From positions 8,804,001 through 8,868,000 of the forward strand of contig NZ_CP053452.2 in the NCBI RefSeq assembly GCF_013128195.2: 64,000 nt of DNA, in the 5' to 3' direction. Source of the stretch: Frigoriglobus tundricola (GTDB lineage Bacteria; Planctomycetota; Planctomycetia; Gemmatales; Gemmataceae). The position numbers were made by a program, and so were the translations under genes. Numbering within the stretch: the stretch's first letter is position 1; every line of letters starts with the position of its first letter. Positions 41,779 to 51,092 of the stretch are shown here, piece after piece. The notes below the pieces were generated by a model that saw only the letters and a list, made by a program, of their open reading frames with translations, made no database searches and had not been told where the DNA came from.

Positions 41779-44700
41779 ATGTTTGCCACGCGGACGATTC
41801 TGGCCGCCATCCATGCGCCGGACCCCGGCTCCGACGCGACGGACGCTGAGTTGCTCCGGCGGTTCGCCGAAACGCGCGACGAGGGCGCGTTCGAGGCGCT
41901 CGTTCGCCGGCACGCCCGGCTCGTGTGGGGGGTCTGCCGCCGGAGCCTGGTCTCGGTTCAGGACGCCGAGGACGCGTTTCAGGCCGCGTTCATCGTCCTC
42001 GCTCGGAGCCCGGAGAAGCCGCGGCGCTCGGGTACGGCGGCCGGGTTCCTGTTCGGGGTGGCCCGTCGGGTCGCCCTCAAGATCCGCACGCAAACGGCTG
42101 CTCGCGCCGCGCGCCCGCTCGTCTCCGGACCGGGGAAGTGTGACGATCCTGTGATCGGCACGGCCGTCCGCGAACTCCAGGCGATCCTCGATGAAGAGAT
42201 CGCGCAGTTGCCCGACGCGTACCGGGGACCGTTCGTGCTGTGCGTGCTCGAAGGCGTGTCGCGGGCTCGGGCCGCGGCCGAACTCCGCGTGAACTCGGGA
42301 ACTCTGTCGTCCCGGCTCGCCCGCGCCCGTTTGTTGCTCCGCGACCGACTCGCGAAGCGCGGGATACAAATCGCTGCCGCACTGGCCGTGACCGATCTGG
42401 CGGCGTCCGCATCGGCCGCACCGCCGGCAATTGTTCGCGCCACCGTTGAGGCCGGTGTGTCGGGCCGAGTGGCGGGAGCAGTCAGCGTTCTGGCAGGGCC
42501 ACTGTGGGTCCGACGGATCGTGATTGCGGCGCTCGGGTTCATGGTGTGCTCAGCCGTTGCGGCGGGGTTGATCACCGACGGGCGGGCTCCGTCTGGCGAT
42601 CCGCCTCCGGTTCCGGCCGAAAAACCGGTGGCCGAGCCGCGGGTCGTCGCGGACGCACGGGGTGACCCACTTCCTACGGGTGCCGTCGCCCGGCTCGGTT
42701 CGACGCGCTGGCGGCACGAGGGCGAGGCGAAATCGCTGAGCTTCGCGCCGGACGGCAAGACTCTCGCCGTGCTGAGTGGGAACGATGGGGCCGTCACGTT
42801 CTTCGACACCGCCACCGGGAACGTCGTCAACCGGTTGACCGAATTCGGCGATTCCAGACACCCCCCCAGCGCGATCGCGTTTTCCCCCGACGGCAAGTTC
42901 TTCGCGGGCCGGTTCGGGGGCGGGGTCGTTCGCCTCTGGGACGCTCGGACGAAGCGACTCGTCCGCACCCTCATGCCCGGTACCGGGTTCGATGGAGGCA
43001 CTGGCGGGGGCACAGATCCGCTCCGTTTTTCCCCCGACGGAAAGCGATTGGCGGTGTGTACGCCCGAGGCAGTCGTAACGGTCTGGGACACGGCCGATGG
43101 GAAGGTAACGGCCACCCTAACCGGACACAATCACATCAACCCGCCGATGGATTTTTCCCCCGACGGAAAGATCGTGATCCTGATCCTCTCGGATCCCGGC
43201 GTGCAGCTTTGGGATGCCACGACCGGGAAGCGGCTGCGCGGGTTCGATACGGGCGGGGACACGTTCTCGATCGCCGTTTCGCCGGACGGGAAGTCCGTCG
43301 CATCTGGGGGCCGCGACCGGATCGTCGTCTCTGCCGTCGAGACGGGAAAGGAGCAGGCGCGACTGGACGCGAAAGGGATGGGCGCGGTGATCGGCCTGGC
43401 CCTCACCCCGGACGGCAAATCGCTGGTCTCGTCCGGGGAGGATGCGCGCGTGCGGGTCTGGGATCTCGCCACCAAGAAGGAGCGATTCGTTCTCGACAGC
43501 CGCGGGTGGATCGGTCGGTCGGTGGCGCTCTCTGCGGACGGCACGACGGTCGCAGTTGGGACGGTTTACAACATCGTACGCGTCTGGGACGTGACAAGCG
43601 GCAAGGAGCTATCAGTCGCGGCCGACGGGCACGACGCCCCGATCCGCGCGGTTACGTTTTCCCCAGACGGGCGGACGCTGGCGACGGGGGGCGAGAACCA
43701 ACAGATCCGGTTGTGGGACGCGGTAACCCTCCGACAAACACAAAAGTTCATGGGCCGGAGTGCTCAACAGGTCTCTTTCTCTCCGGACGGCTCGCGGTTG
43801 GTGTCAGCCTGGGAGTGGGGAGATCGAGCCTGTGTGTGGGACGTGAGTCGCGCTCAGACGACGCTCGAACTCGTCCCCACTGGCGTGAAACGGTGTCCGC
43901 ACGCCGCTTTCGCGCCGGACGGCAAAACCGTTGTATCTGCATCGTGGCGGAAGGACGAGGTCGATGACAACTTCGGCAAAACCGTTCTGCACGTCTGGGA
44001 TGCGGTAACGGGGAAGCAGCGGCGGGAACTGACCGTGGCGAACCTCCAGCCCCATGCGCTGGCGGTGTCCCCGGACGGAAAATGGGCCGCTCTCGGCGGC
44101 AACGCAGGTAATGGTAGCACCCCGGGGCCGTCCGTGCGGTTGTGTGATTTGGTCCGCAACCGTGAGCGCCCCGTGCGCCACGCCGAAATGTCGTACGTGG
44201 CCTCTGTTGCTTTCTCAGCCGATAGTCGGGTACTGGCGGCCGGCAATGTTGATCGATCCGTCCGGTTGTTTGAAGTTCTCACGGGCCGCGAGCTGATGAC
44301 GCTGACCGGGCACGGTCGGTCGGTGGCCGCAGTCGCCTTCGCACCGGGTGGCCGTGTGCTGGCCACTGCGGACGGGGGACCTATTTCCCGGTATTGGGAC
44401 GGCCTGCCACCTCAAACGATCCGTTTCTGGGACGTGGCCACCGGAAAAGAGTTGGCTCGTCTCGGCGGTCACGGCTCCGATGTGACTTCGCTGGCCTTTT
44501 CCCCGGACGGTAAACAGTTGGTCGCCGGGTTACCGAATGGTACCGCGCTCGTCTGGGAGACGCCCGCGGCGTCGCAGCCAGCGGTGGTACCCGGTCGGAA
44601 ACTGGGGCCGCGGGAACTCGCGGCGCTGTGGGGTGATCTGGCCGGCGACGAGGCCGCCGTGGCCCACGAGGCCGTCCGCATTCTCGCCGCTTCGCCCGAG

Positions 44701-45093
44701 CAGAGTGTGCCGTTCCTGGCCGGCGTTCTTCACCCGGCCCCCAAGCGGGATGCGGCGACAGTTCGGCAGCGGATCGCAGACCTGGGGTCCGAGACGTTCG
44801 CCGTGCGCGAAGCCGCGACAAAGGAGTTGGCGGGGTGGGGGGACGATATCGAACGCGAGTTGGAACGGGCTCTCAAGGATCAACCCGACCCCGAAGTAGC
44901 GCGGCGCGTGCAAACGCTTCTGGACGCCCTACGAAACTCACCGCCTCCGGACCGGCGGCGCGAGCTTCGCGCGGTTTGGGCACTGGAACTCAGCAGCACA
45001 CCCACAGCGACCAAGGTTGTGCTGGGGGTGGCCAAGGGCCATCCGGACGCACGACTGACGCGTGAGGCTCAAGCGGCCCTTGATCGCCGTTGA
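41779..45093 (+). CDS. ECF sigma factor with membrane helix, WD40 beta-propeller and C-terminal HEAT-like tail
   Basis: An 1104-residue protein. Residues about 15-205 are an ECF sigma factor: SDATDAELLRRFAETRDEGA, QDAEDAFQAAFIVLARSPE, LPDAYRGPFVLCVLEGVSRA and LRVNSGTLSSRLARARLLLR. A single membrane helix lies at about 245-266. Residues about 300-930 contain a long series of WD40 repeats with FSPDGK-type turns and xLWD/VWD ends, enough for one or two propellers. The last 165 residues are helical repeats (LAGDEAAVAHEAVRILAASP) seen at the end of other planctomycete WD40 proteins. It probably senses an envelope or extracellular signal and acts as a membrane-tethered sigma factor. GGGGAG precedes the ATG by 5 nt. 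Confidence 0.87.
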   Translation: MFATRTILAAIHAPDPGSDATDAELLRRFAETRDEGAFEALVRRHARLVWGVCRRSLVSVQDAEDAFQAAFIVLARSPEKPRRSGTAAGFLFGVARRVALKIRTQTAARAARPLVSGPGKCDDPVIGTAVRELQAILDEEIAQLPDAYRGPFVLCVLEGVSRARAAAELRVNSGTLSSRLARARLLLRDRLAKRGIQIAAALAVTDLAASASAAPPAIVRATVEAGVSGRVAGAVSVLAGPLWVRRIVIAALGFMVCSAVAAGLITDGRAPSGDPPPVPAEKPVAEPRVVADARGDPLPTGAVARLGSTRWRHEGEAKSLSFAPDGKTLAVLSGNDGAVTFFDTATGNVVNRLTEFGDSRHPPSAIAFSPDGKFFAGRFGGGVVRLWDARTKRLVRTLMPGTGFDGGTGGGTDPLRFSPDGKRLAVCTPEAVVTVWDTADGKVTATLTGHNHINPPMDFSPDGKIVILILSDPGVQLWDATTGKRLRGFDTGGDTFSIAVSPDGKSVASGGRDRIVVSAVETGKEQARLDAKGMGAVIGLALTPDGKSLVSSGEDARVRVWDLATKKERFVLDSRGWIGRSVALSADGTTVAVGTVYNIVRVWDVTSGKELSVAADGHDAPIRAVTFSPDGRTLATGGENQQIRLWDAVTLRQTQKFMGRSAQQVSFSPDGSRLVSAWEWGDRACVWDVSRAQTTLELVPTGVKRCPHAAFAPDGKTVVSASWRKDEVDDNFGKTVLHVWDAVTGKQRRELTVANLQPHALAVSPDGKWAALGGNAGNGSTPGPSVRLCDLVRNRERPVRHAEMSYVASVAFSADSRVLAAGNVDRSVRLFEVLTGRELMTLTGHGRSVAAVAFAPGGRVLATADGGPISRYWDGLPPQTIRFWDVATGKELARLGGHGSDVTSLAFSPDGKQLVAGLPNGTALVWETPAASQPAVVPGRKLGPRELAALWGDLAGDEAAVAHEAVRILAASPEQSVPFLAGVLHPAPKRDAATVRQRIADLGSETFAVREAATKELAGWGDDIERELERALKDQPDPEVARRVQTLLDALRNSPPPDRRRELRAVWALELSSTPTATKVVLGVAKGHPDARLTREAQAALDRR

Positions 45094-45122
45094 ACGCGAG
45101 CACTTTCGGTCAGCAATACACC

Positions 45123-45230
45123 GCCGCACGATGAACGCAGAGAATGACACGATGGGGACCCAAGACCGAGCTTTTCCAAATTAGCCCGTTCTTGTCTTCA
45201 TCGTGTCTTTATCGGCGTTCATCGTGCGGC
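45123..45230. repeat. Imperfect inverted repeat between WD40-sigma gene and ftsY
   Basis: Arms of about 32 nt (45123-45154 and 45199-45230) pair with about four mismatches, with a 44-nt loop. The ends read GCCGCACGATGAACGC. It lies between convergent stops and can act as a bidirectional terminator. Confidence 0.72.
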
Positions 45231-45239
45231 TCGACCTCT

Positions 45240-46154
45240 TCACTCCTTCTCGAAGAGCGCGGTCACAAACGCGTCCGGGTCGAACGGCTCCATGTCGCCA
45301 ATCTGTTCGCCGAGGCCAACGAACTTTACCGGCAGGCCCAACTTCTGTTTGATCGCGAACACCGACCCGCCCTTCGCTGTGCCGTCCAGCTTCGAGAGCA
45401 CGATCCCGGTACACTTCACCGACTTCGAGAACTGCTCGGCCTGGGTCAGCGCGTTCTGGCCGGTGGTGGCGTCGAGTACCAGCAGGACCTCGTGCGGCGC
45501 GCCCGGGATCTGCCGCGCAACGATGCGGTGGATCTTCTCCAATTCCTTCATCAGGTGCGTCTGCGTGTGCAGCCGGCCGGCGGTGTCCACGATCAGCACG
45601 TCGAACCCGCGGGCCTTGGCCTTCTCGCACGCATCATGCGCCACCGCCGACGGGTCGGCGTTCTGGCCCTGCTTCACGATCTCGCACCCGATGCGTCCGG
45701 CCCATACCGTCAGTTGCTCCACGGCCGCGGCGCGGAACGTGTCGCACGCCGCCAGCAGCACCTTCTTCCCCTCGGACTGGAGCTGGTTCGCGAGTTTGGC
45801 AATAGACGTGGTCTTGCCCGACCCGTTCACCCCGGCAATCATCACCACGGTCGGCCCGGTCGGCTGGTAGTTGATGCCCGGGGTGGCGTCGGTGAGGAGC
45901 TCGCGGAGCTGCGCCTTCACGAAGACTTCCACCTCGCCGGTGATCTCCTTGTCGCGAAACGCCTGGCGCACGCGGTCCACGATCAGCCGCGTGGCCTGGG
46001 TGCCCACGTCGGCGAGGTACAGGCGCTTCTCCAGTTCGTCGAGAAACGCCTGATCGACGCGCCCCTTGCCGCGGAGGACGTCGAGCACGCTGCCGAACAC
46101 GCCCTTCGTCTTCGCCAGCCCCGCCTTGATCCCCTTAAACAGCCGCCCGAGCAT
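45240..46154 (-). CDS. ftsY: Signal recognition particle receptor FtsY
   Basis: A 304-residue SRP-type GTPase. A four-helix N domain (about 1-95) is followed by the G domain with G1 GVNGSGKTT (108-116), the insertion-box start DTFRAAAVEQL, G3 VDTAGR and G4 SKLDG, ending GLGEQIGDMEPFDPDAFV. It docks the SRP-ribosome complex at the translocon. The acidic N-terminal A domain of the E. coli protein is absent, as in many bacteria. The ATG at 46154 is chosen (GAGG upstream) since the N domain begins there. Confidence 0.97.
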   Translation of the reverse strand: MLGRLFKGIKAGLAKTKGVFGSVLDVLRGKGRVDQAFLDELEKRLYLADVGTQATRLIVDRVRQAFRDKEITGEVEVFVKAQLRELLTDATPGINYQPTGPTVVMIAGVNGSGKTTSIAKLANQLQSEGKKVLLAACDTFRAAAVEQLTVWAGRIGCEIVKQGQNADPSAVAHDACEKAKARGFDVLIVDTAGRLHTQTHLMKELEKIHRIVARQIPGAPHEVLLVLDATTGQNALTQAEQFSKSVKCTGIVLSKLDGTAKGGSVFAIKQKLGLPVKFVGLGEQIGDMEPFDPDAFVTALFEKE

Positions 46155-46346
46155 GTTCGCCTCTGGTGAGTGTGCGCGTCTCAGCACTCATTGTACTGGA
46201 CGCCGGTTCCGGAATCGCTCGCCGGCCGGTTGAAGGCGGCGCGGGTCGGTTGACCGACCACCATGTGGCCCATATCATCAACTCAATTATGCCGGATTGT
46301 AGCACCTGTGCCGGCCGCAACACCCTCCCGGTGGTTCGAGATCGCC

Positions 46347-47126
46347 ATGAGCACGGAACAGCAGCCCCCGCCGCCCGCGGTCGTACCGAAAGACGAGCCC
46401 AACGCGCTCGCCGCCGGCTTGAGTACGGGGTGGGAGCAGTTCAAGCAGGGGAAGATCGTCAGCTACCCGATGATGGCCCTCTTTCTGGTCGTCGTCGCCG
46501 GCGCCGGTGTGACCTGGTGGATCGTCCGCGAGCGCGGCCGGGCCGAGTCGGCCAAGTGGGTCGAGCTGGACGGAGTGACATCGCCCACGCGACTGGAAGA
46601 GTTCGCCAAGGCGTACCCGAACACCATCCAGGCGAAGATCGCGGAACTCGAAATCGCCCGGCTCCAGCTCGGCCCGGACGGCATCGAACGCCTCACGGCC
46701 ACCGACCCGGCGGTTCGTAAGGCCGCTGCCGAGAGCGTGGAGAAGGCGCGCGAAACCTTCGCCCGGTTGGTCGACGAGTTTAAGGACCAGCCGATCCTGA
46801 GAGTGGAGTGCCTGCTGGCGTGCGCCAAGTCCGAGGCCGTACTGGTCGGGATGCCGAAAGAGGGTCAACTGTCGGAGTTCCGCGGCGACCCCAAAAAGGC
46901 CATCGAGTGGCTCGACAAGGTGGCCGAGGCCGCGCCGGAGACCGACTGGGGCAAGGACGCGAAGAAGTTGGCCGACACGCTGAAGAACCAGACCTCGAAG
47001 GAACAGGTCATCAACCTCCAGTCGAGCGTCTATGTGATGCCGACGCTGCCGAAGATCGGCGGTCCCAAGGGGCCGTTCGACCCCCAGTTGCCCCCCGATC
47101 CGTTCGGCGGCCCCATCGCGCCGTGA
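46347..47126 (+). CDS. Single-pass membrane protein with TPR-like periplasmic part
   Basis: A 259-residue protein. A Pro-rich cytoplasmic start and the amphipathic stretch WEQFKQGKIVSYPMM precede one membrane helix (about 41-60). A helical region of about 150 residues follows whose layout (short helices, LEEFAKAYPNTIQAKIAELE) resembles the YfgM/TPR_21 type of tetratricopeptide. The C-terminus is Pro/Gly-rich. It probably acts as an envelope scaffold or chaperone. The next gene is 64 bp downstream, so the two are likely cotranscribed. Confidence 0.65.
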   Translation: MSTEQQPPPPAVVPKDEPNALAAGLSTGWEQFKQGKIVSYPMMALFLVVVAGAGVTWWIVRERGRAESAKWVELDGVTSPTRLEEFAKAYPNTIQAKIAELEIARLQLGPDGIERLTATDPAVRKAAAESVEKARETFARLVDEFKDQPILRVECLLACAKSEAVLVGMPKEGQLSEFRGDPKKAIEWLDKVAEAAPETDWGKDAKKLADTLKNQTSKEQVINLQSSVYVMPTLPKIGGPKGPFDPQLPPDPFGGPIAP

Positions 47127-47190
47127 CCGCGGACGAGTCGGCACCCACGGGCGAACCGCGCGGGAGCGACGGTTCGCCAGAACGAATCCC

Positions 47191-48240
47191 ATGTCCGACG
47201 AACTGGAAGACGAACTCGCGCTGGAACCCGCCCCGGTCGTACCGAGCGTCCGCCTCCGCGAGCCGCTCGAGCTCCTCGTGATGATCAAGTCCGAGGGGAT
47301 GCGGCTGGACCAGTACGTCCTGTTGCACCTCGGCGCCGACTTCAGCCGCTCGGAGGTGCAGCGGGCGATCGAGGCCGGGGGCGTGAGCGTCAACGGCAAG
47401 ACCGCGTCCAAGCCCAGTTACAAGGTGCGGAAGAACGACCGGCTCCGGATCGAGATGCCGGCCCCGACGCACGACATTCCCGTCCCCGAAGACATCCCGC
47501 TCGACGTCCTGTACCACGACGACTGGCTCGCCGTGATCAACAAGCCGCCCGACATGGTGGTCCACCCCGCGAAGGGGAACTGGTCGGGCACGCTCGTGAA
47601 CGCCCTCCAGTGGCACTTCCGCGAGCACCTGAGTACCGGAAACGGCCACCTCCGGGCCGGGATCGTTCACCGGCTCGACAAGGACACGAGCGGCGTAATC
47701 CTCGTGGCGAAGGACGACCGCACGCACCGCGACCTCGCGATGCAGTTCGAATCGCGCAAGGTGTTCAAGGAGTACGTGGCGCTCGCTGCGGGGACTCTGG
47801 ACCGCGACTCGGACTACATCGAGGGCGCGCTCAAGATGCACCCGCACGACCGGCTGCGCATGATCGTCTCGACCGACGCCGACGCGAAGCCCGCGCTGAG
47901 CTATTACGAGGTGCTGGAGCGGTTCCGGGGGTTCGCACTGGTAAAAGTGCAACCGCGCACCGGGCGCACGCACCAGATCCGCGTTCACCTTCAGCACGCC
48001 GGCTGCCCGGTCCTCGCGGACAAGCTGTACGGCGGCCGGTCCCAGGTGAAACTGTCGGAACTGGCACCCGACGTGCCGCCCGACGCGGACGAGGTGCTGA
48101 TCGCCCGGCAGGCGCTGCACGCGTTCCGGTTGCGGTTCAAGCACCCGCGCACGGACCAGTGGATCGAAGCGGAAGCGCCGCTCCCCGCCGACATGCGCCG
48201 GGTACTGGAGGCGCTGCGAGCGCACCGACCCGCGCGATAA
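47191..48240 (+). CDS. RluD/RluA-family RNA pseudouridine synthase
   Basis: A 349-residue protein with an N-terminal S4 RNA-binding domain (about 35-100, including RLDQYVLLHLGADFSRSEVQ and INGKT-like SVNGKTASKPSYKVRKNDR) and the PseudoU_synth_2 catalytic domain. The catalytic Asp is Asp163 in HRLDKDTSGVILVAK. LVKVQPRTGRTHQIRVHLQH is the second hallmark. It isomerises uridines in 23S rRNA (RluD type) or another rRNA; substrate choice needs experiment. A strong inverted repeat follows. Confidence 0.93.
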   Translation: MSDELEDELALEPAPVVPSVRLREPLELLVMIKSEGMRLDQYVLLHLGADFSRSEVQRAIEAGGVSVNGKTASKPSYKVRKNDRLRIEMPAPTHDIPVPEDIPLDVLYHDDWLAVINKPPDMVVHPAKGNWSGTLVNALQWHFREHLSTGNGHLRAGIVHRLDKDTSGVILVAKDDRTHRDLAMQFESRKVFKEYVALAAGTLDRDSDYIEGALKMHPHDRLRMIVSTDADAKPALSYYEVLERFRGFALVKVQPRTGRTHQIRVHLQHAGCPVLADKLYGGRSQVKLSELAPDVPPDADEVLIARQALHAFRLRFKHPRTDQWIEAEAPLPADMRRVLEALRAHRPAR

Positions 48241-48276
48241 GAGCGTTCACCGGAGAGGGCGCAAGAGAAACGACGG

Positions 48277-48410
48277 AAGAGTGATTCACCACGGACAGAG
48301 TCACAGAGAAAGAGGAAGCCCGAGAAGAGTACAGAATAATTGAATTCCTGTTTCTTCTCGGTCTTCCTCTTTCTCTGTGCTCTCTGTGACTCTGTGGTGA
48401 ATCACTCTTC
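48277..48410. repeat. Long inverted repeat with CACAGAG-type arms
   Basis: The arms (about 48277-48330 and 48355-48410) pair over about 50 nt with a few mismatches and indels. The ends are GTGATTCACCAC and its complement; the inner part is A/G-rich (ACAGAGTCACAGAGAAAGAG). It lies between the convergent stops of the pseudouridine synthase and the parvulin gene. Its ends match the element at 59417-59572, so both belong to one family. Confidence 0.82.
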
Positions 48411-48439
48411 TGTCTTCATCTCTGTCGTGAAAGCGACGA

Positions 48440-49523
48440 CTACTTCGGAGCAACGGGCGTGATGGTGATCTGCGCCTTGGGCTTCATCTGCGCGATGACC
48501 GCCTCGCGGAGGCGCATCGAGTAGAGCATGCGCACGTCCTCCTTCACCTCGTCGAACTTTTTCTGTGCCCCCTGCTTGCGCGCCGTGACCAGGATCAGGT
48601 GGTACCCGAACTCGGTCGCGACCACGTCGGTCATCTCGAACGGCTTGAGCGCGAACGCGGCCTTGGCGAACGGCTCGACCATCGCGCCGGCGCGGGGGAA
48701 GAAGTTCAGGTCGCCGCCGTCCTTCTTGGACGGGCACACCGAGTACTGCTTGGCGTAGGCGGCGAACAGTTCGTCGGTCTTGTTCGCCTTGGCCTGCTCT
48801 TTGGCGAGGGCGTCGGCCGTCGGCGGCAGCGCGGCGACCGCTTTCGCGGCCTCGGTCTCCACCTGCTGCTTGATGCCGCGGAGCGTCTGGGCGGCGTCCT
48901 TCTGCTTGGCCTCGTCGGTGCCCGGGGTCATCAGGATGTGCCGGGCGCGGACCATCGTGCCGTCGAACACGTCCGGGCTGGAGTCGAAGAGCTGCTTGAG
49001 CGCCGCGTCGGAGCCCTGCTTCTTGACGAACTCCTCCCACTTCATCTGCGCCACCACCTCGGTCCGGAACTCGGCCTCGGTGAGCATCATCGCCTCGAGT
49101 TCCTTCGCGTAGTCCTTCTTGGCGCCGGCCAGCTCGTGCTTCAGGTCCCCGATCAACTTGTCCACGTCCTTGTCGGCGACCGTGACCTTGAGCGCCGTAA
49201 GGTACTGGTCGATGAGGGCGTTCTCGATCAGGTGGGCCATGATCTCCTTGCGGGCCATTTCCTTGTGGGGCTCCGGGAACTGGCGGAGCGCACGGTAGAC
49301 GGCGACCTCCGGGATCTCCTGGCCGTTCACCTTGGCGGCGACACCGGTCGGCCGCACCTCCGGCTTGGCCGGAACCGGTGTGACCGGCGGCACCACCGAC
49401 GCCGGCGGCGGCGGGGCACCGGGGCCGCCCGGAACCGTCGGCGCGGGCGGCTGAGCGGCGGCCGAGGCGGCCAGCCGCCGAGCCGAGGAACAGGGCCGCG
49501 GCCCCGCGGGTCAATTTGCGCAT
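48440..49523 (-). CDS. Parvulin-type peptidyl-prolyl isomerase (PpiC/SurA-like), signal peptide shifted out of frame
   Basis: The body of about 318 residues (first in-frame GTG at 49396) has an N-terminal SurA-like helical part (GQEIPEVAVYRALRQFPEPH) and a parvulin domain from about residue 150 (MVRARHILMTPG, SKKDGGDLNFFPRAGAMVEP, FGYHLILVTARK). The expected signal peptide, MRKLTRGAAALFLGSAA, starts at the ATG at 49523 with AGGAGG 9 nt upstream but is in another frame; the two join naturally at about 49465-49475, where the mature side reads SAAAQPPAPTVPGG. One base change in the GC-rich stretch would restore a secreted chaperone/isomerase for envelope proteins. It is either a sequencing error or a broken gene. 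Confidence 0.82.
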
Positions 49524-49728
49524 TGTGGTCATCCTCCTGACGTACCGGGCGCCCGCTCGTTACCCCCACGCGGGGCGTCCGTTCCAAAGGCGCGGTCATA
49601 CCCTGAGTCGCGCTGGAGTCAAGTGAGAAGTGTTCAGTGTTTTGTCGTTAAGGGATTGCTGAGCCGCAGATATACCTCGCGCGGCCCGGAAAGAGCCATT
49701 TGGTGTTGGGTTCCCGCGTCCGGGTTGT

Positions 49729-49893
49729 CAGCCGGAAAGGCTGGTACAGCATAGCCCCGGGCATCGCCCGGGGTGGATTGAGAATAATCTTCCAGGCTGA
49801 AGGCCTGGCACAGCACGGAGTGTGTCAGGCCTTCGGCCTGAGAAGCATCGTGATGGGTTCCCCGGGCTATGCTGTACCAGCCTTTCCGGCTGA
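49729..49893. repeat. Nested palindromic element (cruciform-like), 165 bp
   Basis: The outer arms 49729-49761 and 49861-49893 are nearly perfect 33-nt complements (left begins CAGCCGGAAAGGCTGGTACA). Inside are a second hairpin (about 49755-49773, CCCCGGGCATCGCCCGGGG) and a third (about 49789-49842, arms around CAGGCTGAAGGCCTGGCACA). The gene-free interval 49524-49976 holds this element and nothing else recognisable; short ORFs across it are by-products of the symmetry. Confidence 0.82.
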
Positions 49894-49976
49894 AAACCAA
49901 AACGGCTCAACTCGCACCGTGCGGAGTATAAACAGATCCAGTTCTGACTTCTACTGAACATTGCCCCGCGCACTTC

Positions 49977-51092
49977 CTACGTGTGAACCGAATCGAACGC
50001 GACCAGTGCCGGTGGCCCGAACAGCAGCACCGGCATCCACGCGGCGAGCGGCGCCGTGAGCACCTCCTGGTCGCCCAGGTACTTGCACGCGATCACGAAC
50101 AGGAACAGCGACGCCGCGACCCCCATGCACAAACCGGCGCTAATAATGACGTGTCGGTTCGGGTTCCACAAGATCACCGAGAGCCCGAGGATCACCATGA
50201 TCCCCCCGACGAGGGGCCGGGTGATCCGGGTGTGGAACAGGACCGCCATCTTCCCGCGCCGCCGCGGCTCGGGGTCGAGGAGCATCTCCCGGAGCCGCGT
50301 CGTGGGCGCGTAAATGTACCAGGTGCCGCCGCGGCACACCGCCTCGAAGTCGGCGTCGGTCACCTTGAGGAAGTACCGCCCGGTGCCGAGCGCGGTCAGG
50401 TTCGTTGGCATCGGCCGGCTGCCGAGCCGCTGCGTGTCCTCGGGACCGATGCCGATGAGCAACCACCCACCGGTGAGTGGGTCGTCCCCCTTGGGGACGT
50501 ACACGGCCTCGGCCGCGGCGATGTGGAGCATCCCGCTGGGCGAGTTCTCCGAAAACGTGACGTTCAGCCGCTCCACCCGCCGGTCCCGGCGGAACCCGAC
50601 GTAGCCCTCCAGGTGCGTTCCAGTTGCCGTATCATAAGCCCCTGTGAGAACTTGTGCCTTCGTGCCTTCCGGATCGTCCGGTTTAGTCATCAGTTGGTCG
50701 GCCACCTCGGGGATGAGGAACTCCTGGTTGAGCGGGGTGAGGCTGAGCGTGAGCGCCGCGCCCAGCAGGATGGGCCGGATCGCCCTCCGGGTCGGGATGC
50801 CGGCAGACAGTTGCGGCAACAGCTCGTTGTTCCGCTGCATCCACGACACGCTGAACGCCGCCGCCATGAGCGTGATCGGCTCGGCCATCAGGTCGAACAG
50901 TTGCGGGATGCGGTACCCGTAGAAGTGGATAATGACGCGAGCGCTGGCCACGAACGTGCCCGGCCGGTTCACGAAGTCGTCCAGGTGTGTGAACAGGTCG
51001 AGCACCACATAGAGCCCGATGAGGCTCGTCCACACGATCGCGTAGGAGCGCAAGTAGCTGAGCAGGAACATCCGGTCGAGGGTGGTGATCAT
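49977..51092 (-). CDS. LptF/LptG-family (YjgP/YjgQ) permease
   Basis: A 371-residue protein with the family layout. Three N-terminal membrane helices (including MFLLSYLRSYAIVWTSLIGL and LLPQLSAGIPTRRAIRPILL) precede a periplasmic beta-jellyroll-like domain (about 140-280) and three C-terminal helices (about 300-370). Such proteins extract lipopolysaccharide or other lipid from the inner membrane together with LptB. No LptB gene is next to it. Its ATG overlaps the upstream phosphatase stop by 4 nt, so the two genes are translationally coupled. Confidence 0.88.
   Translation of the reverse strand: MITTLDRMFLLSYLRSYAIVWTSLIGLYVVLDLFTHLDDFVNRPGTFVASARVIIHFYGYRIPQLFDLMAEPITLMAAAFSVSWMQRNNELLPQLSAGIPTRRAIRPILLGAALTLSLTPLNQEFLIPEVADQLMTKPDDPEGTKAQVLTGAYDTATGTHLEGYVGFRRDRRVERLNVTFSENSPSGMLHIAAAEAVYVPKGDDPLTGGWLLIGIGPEDTQRLGSRPMPTNLTALGTGRYFLKVTDADFEAVCRGGTWYIYAPTTRLREMLLDPEPRRRGKMAVLFHTRITRPLVGGIMVILGLSVILWNPNRHVIISAGLCMGVAASLFLFVIACKYLGDQEVLTAPLAAWMPVLLFGPPALVAFDSVHT

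Noticed and set aside
48402..49532. Continuous 376-codon frame from the parvulin signal peptide onward
   Set aside because: Only the first 20 or so residues make sense; after the shift point it is Arg/Gly-rich noise, and the isomerase is in the other frame.
49634..49957. Short ORFs on both strands at 49.6-50.0 kb
   Set aside because: They arise from the symmetry of the nested palindrome and translate to near-mirror repeats.
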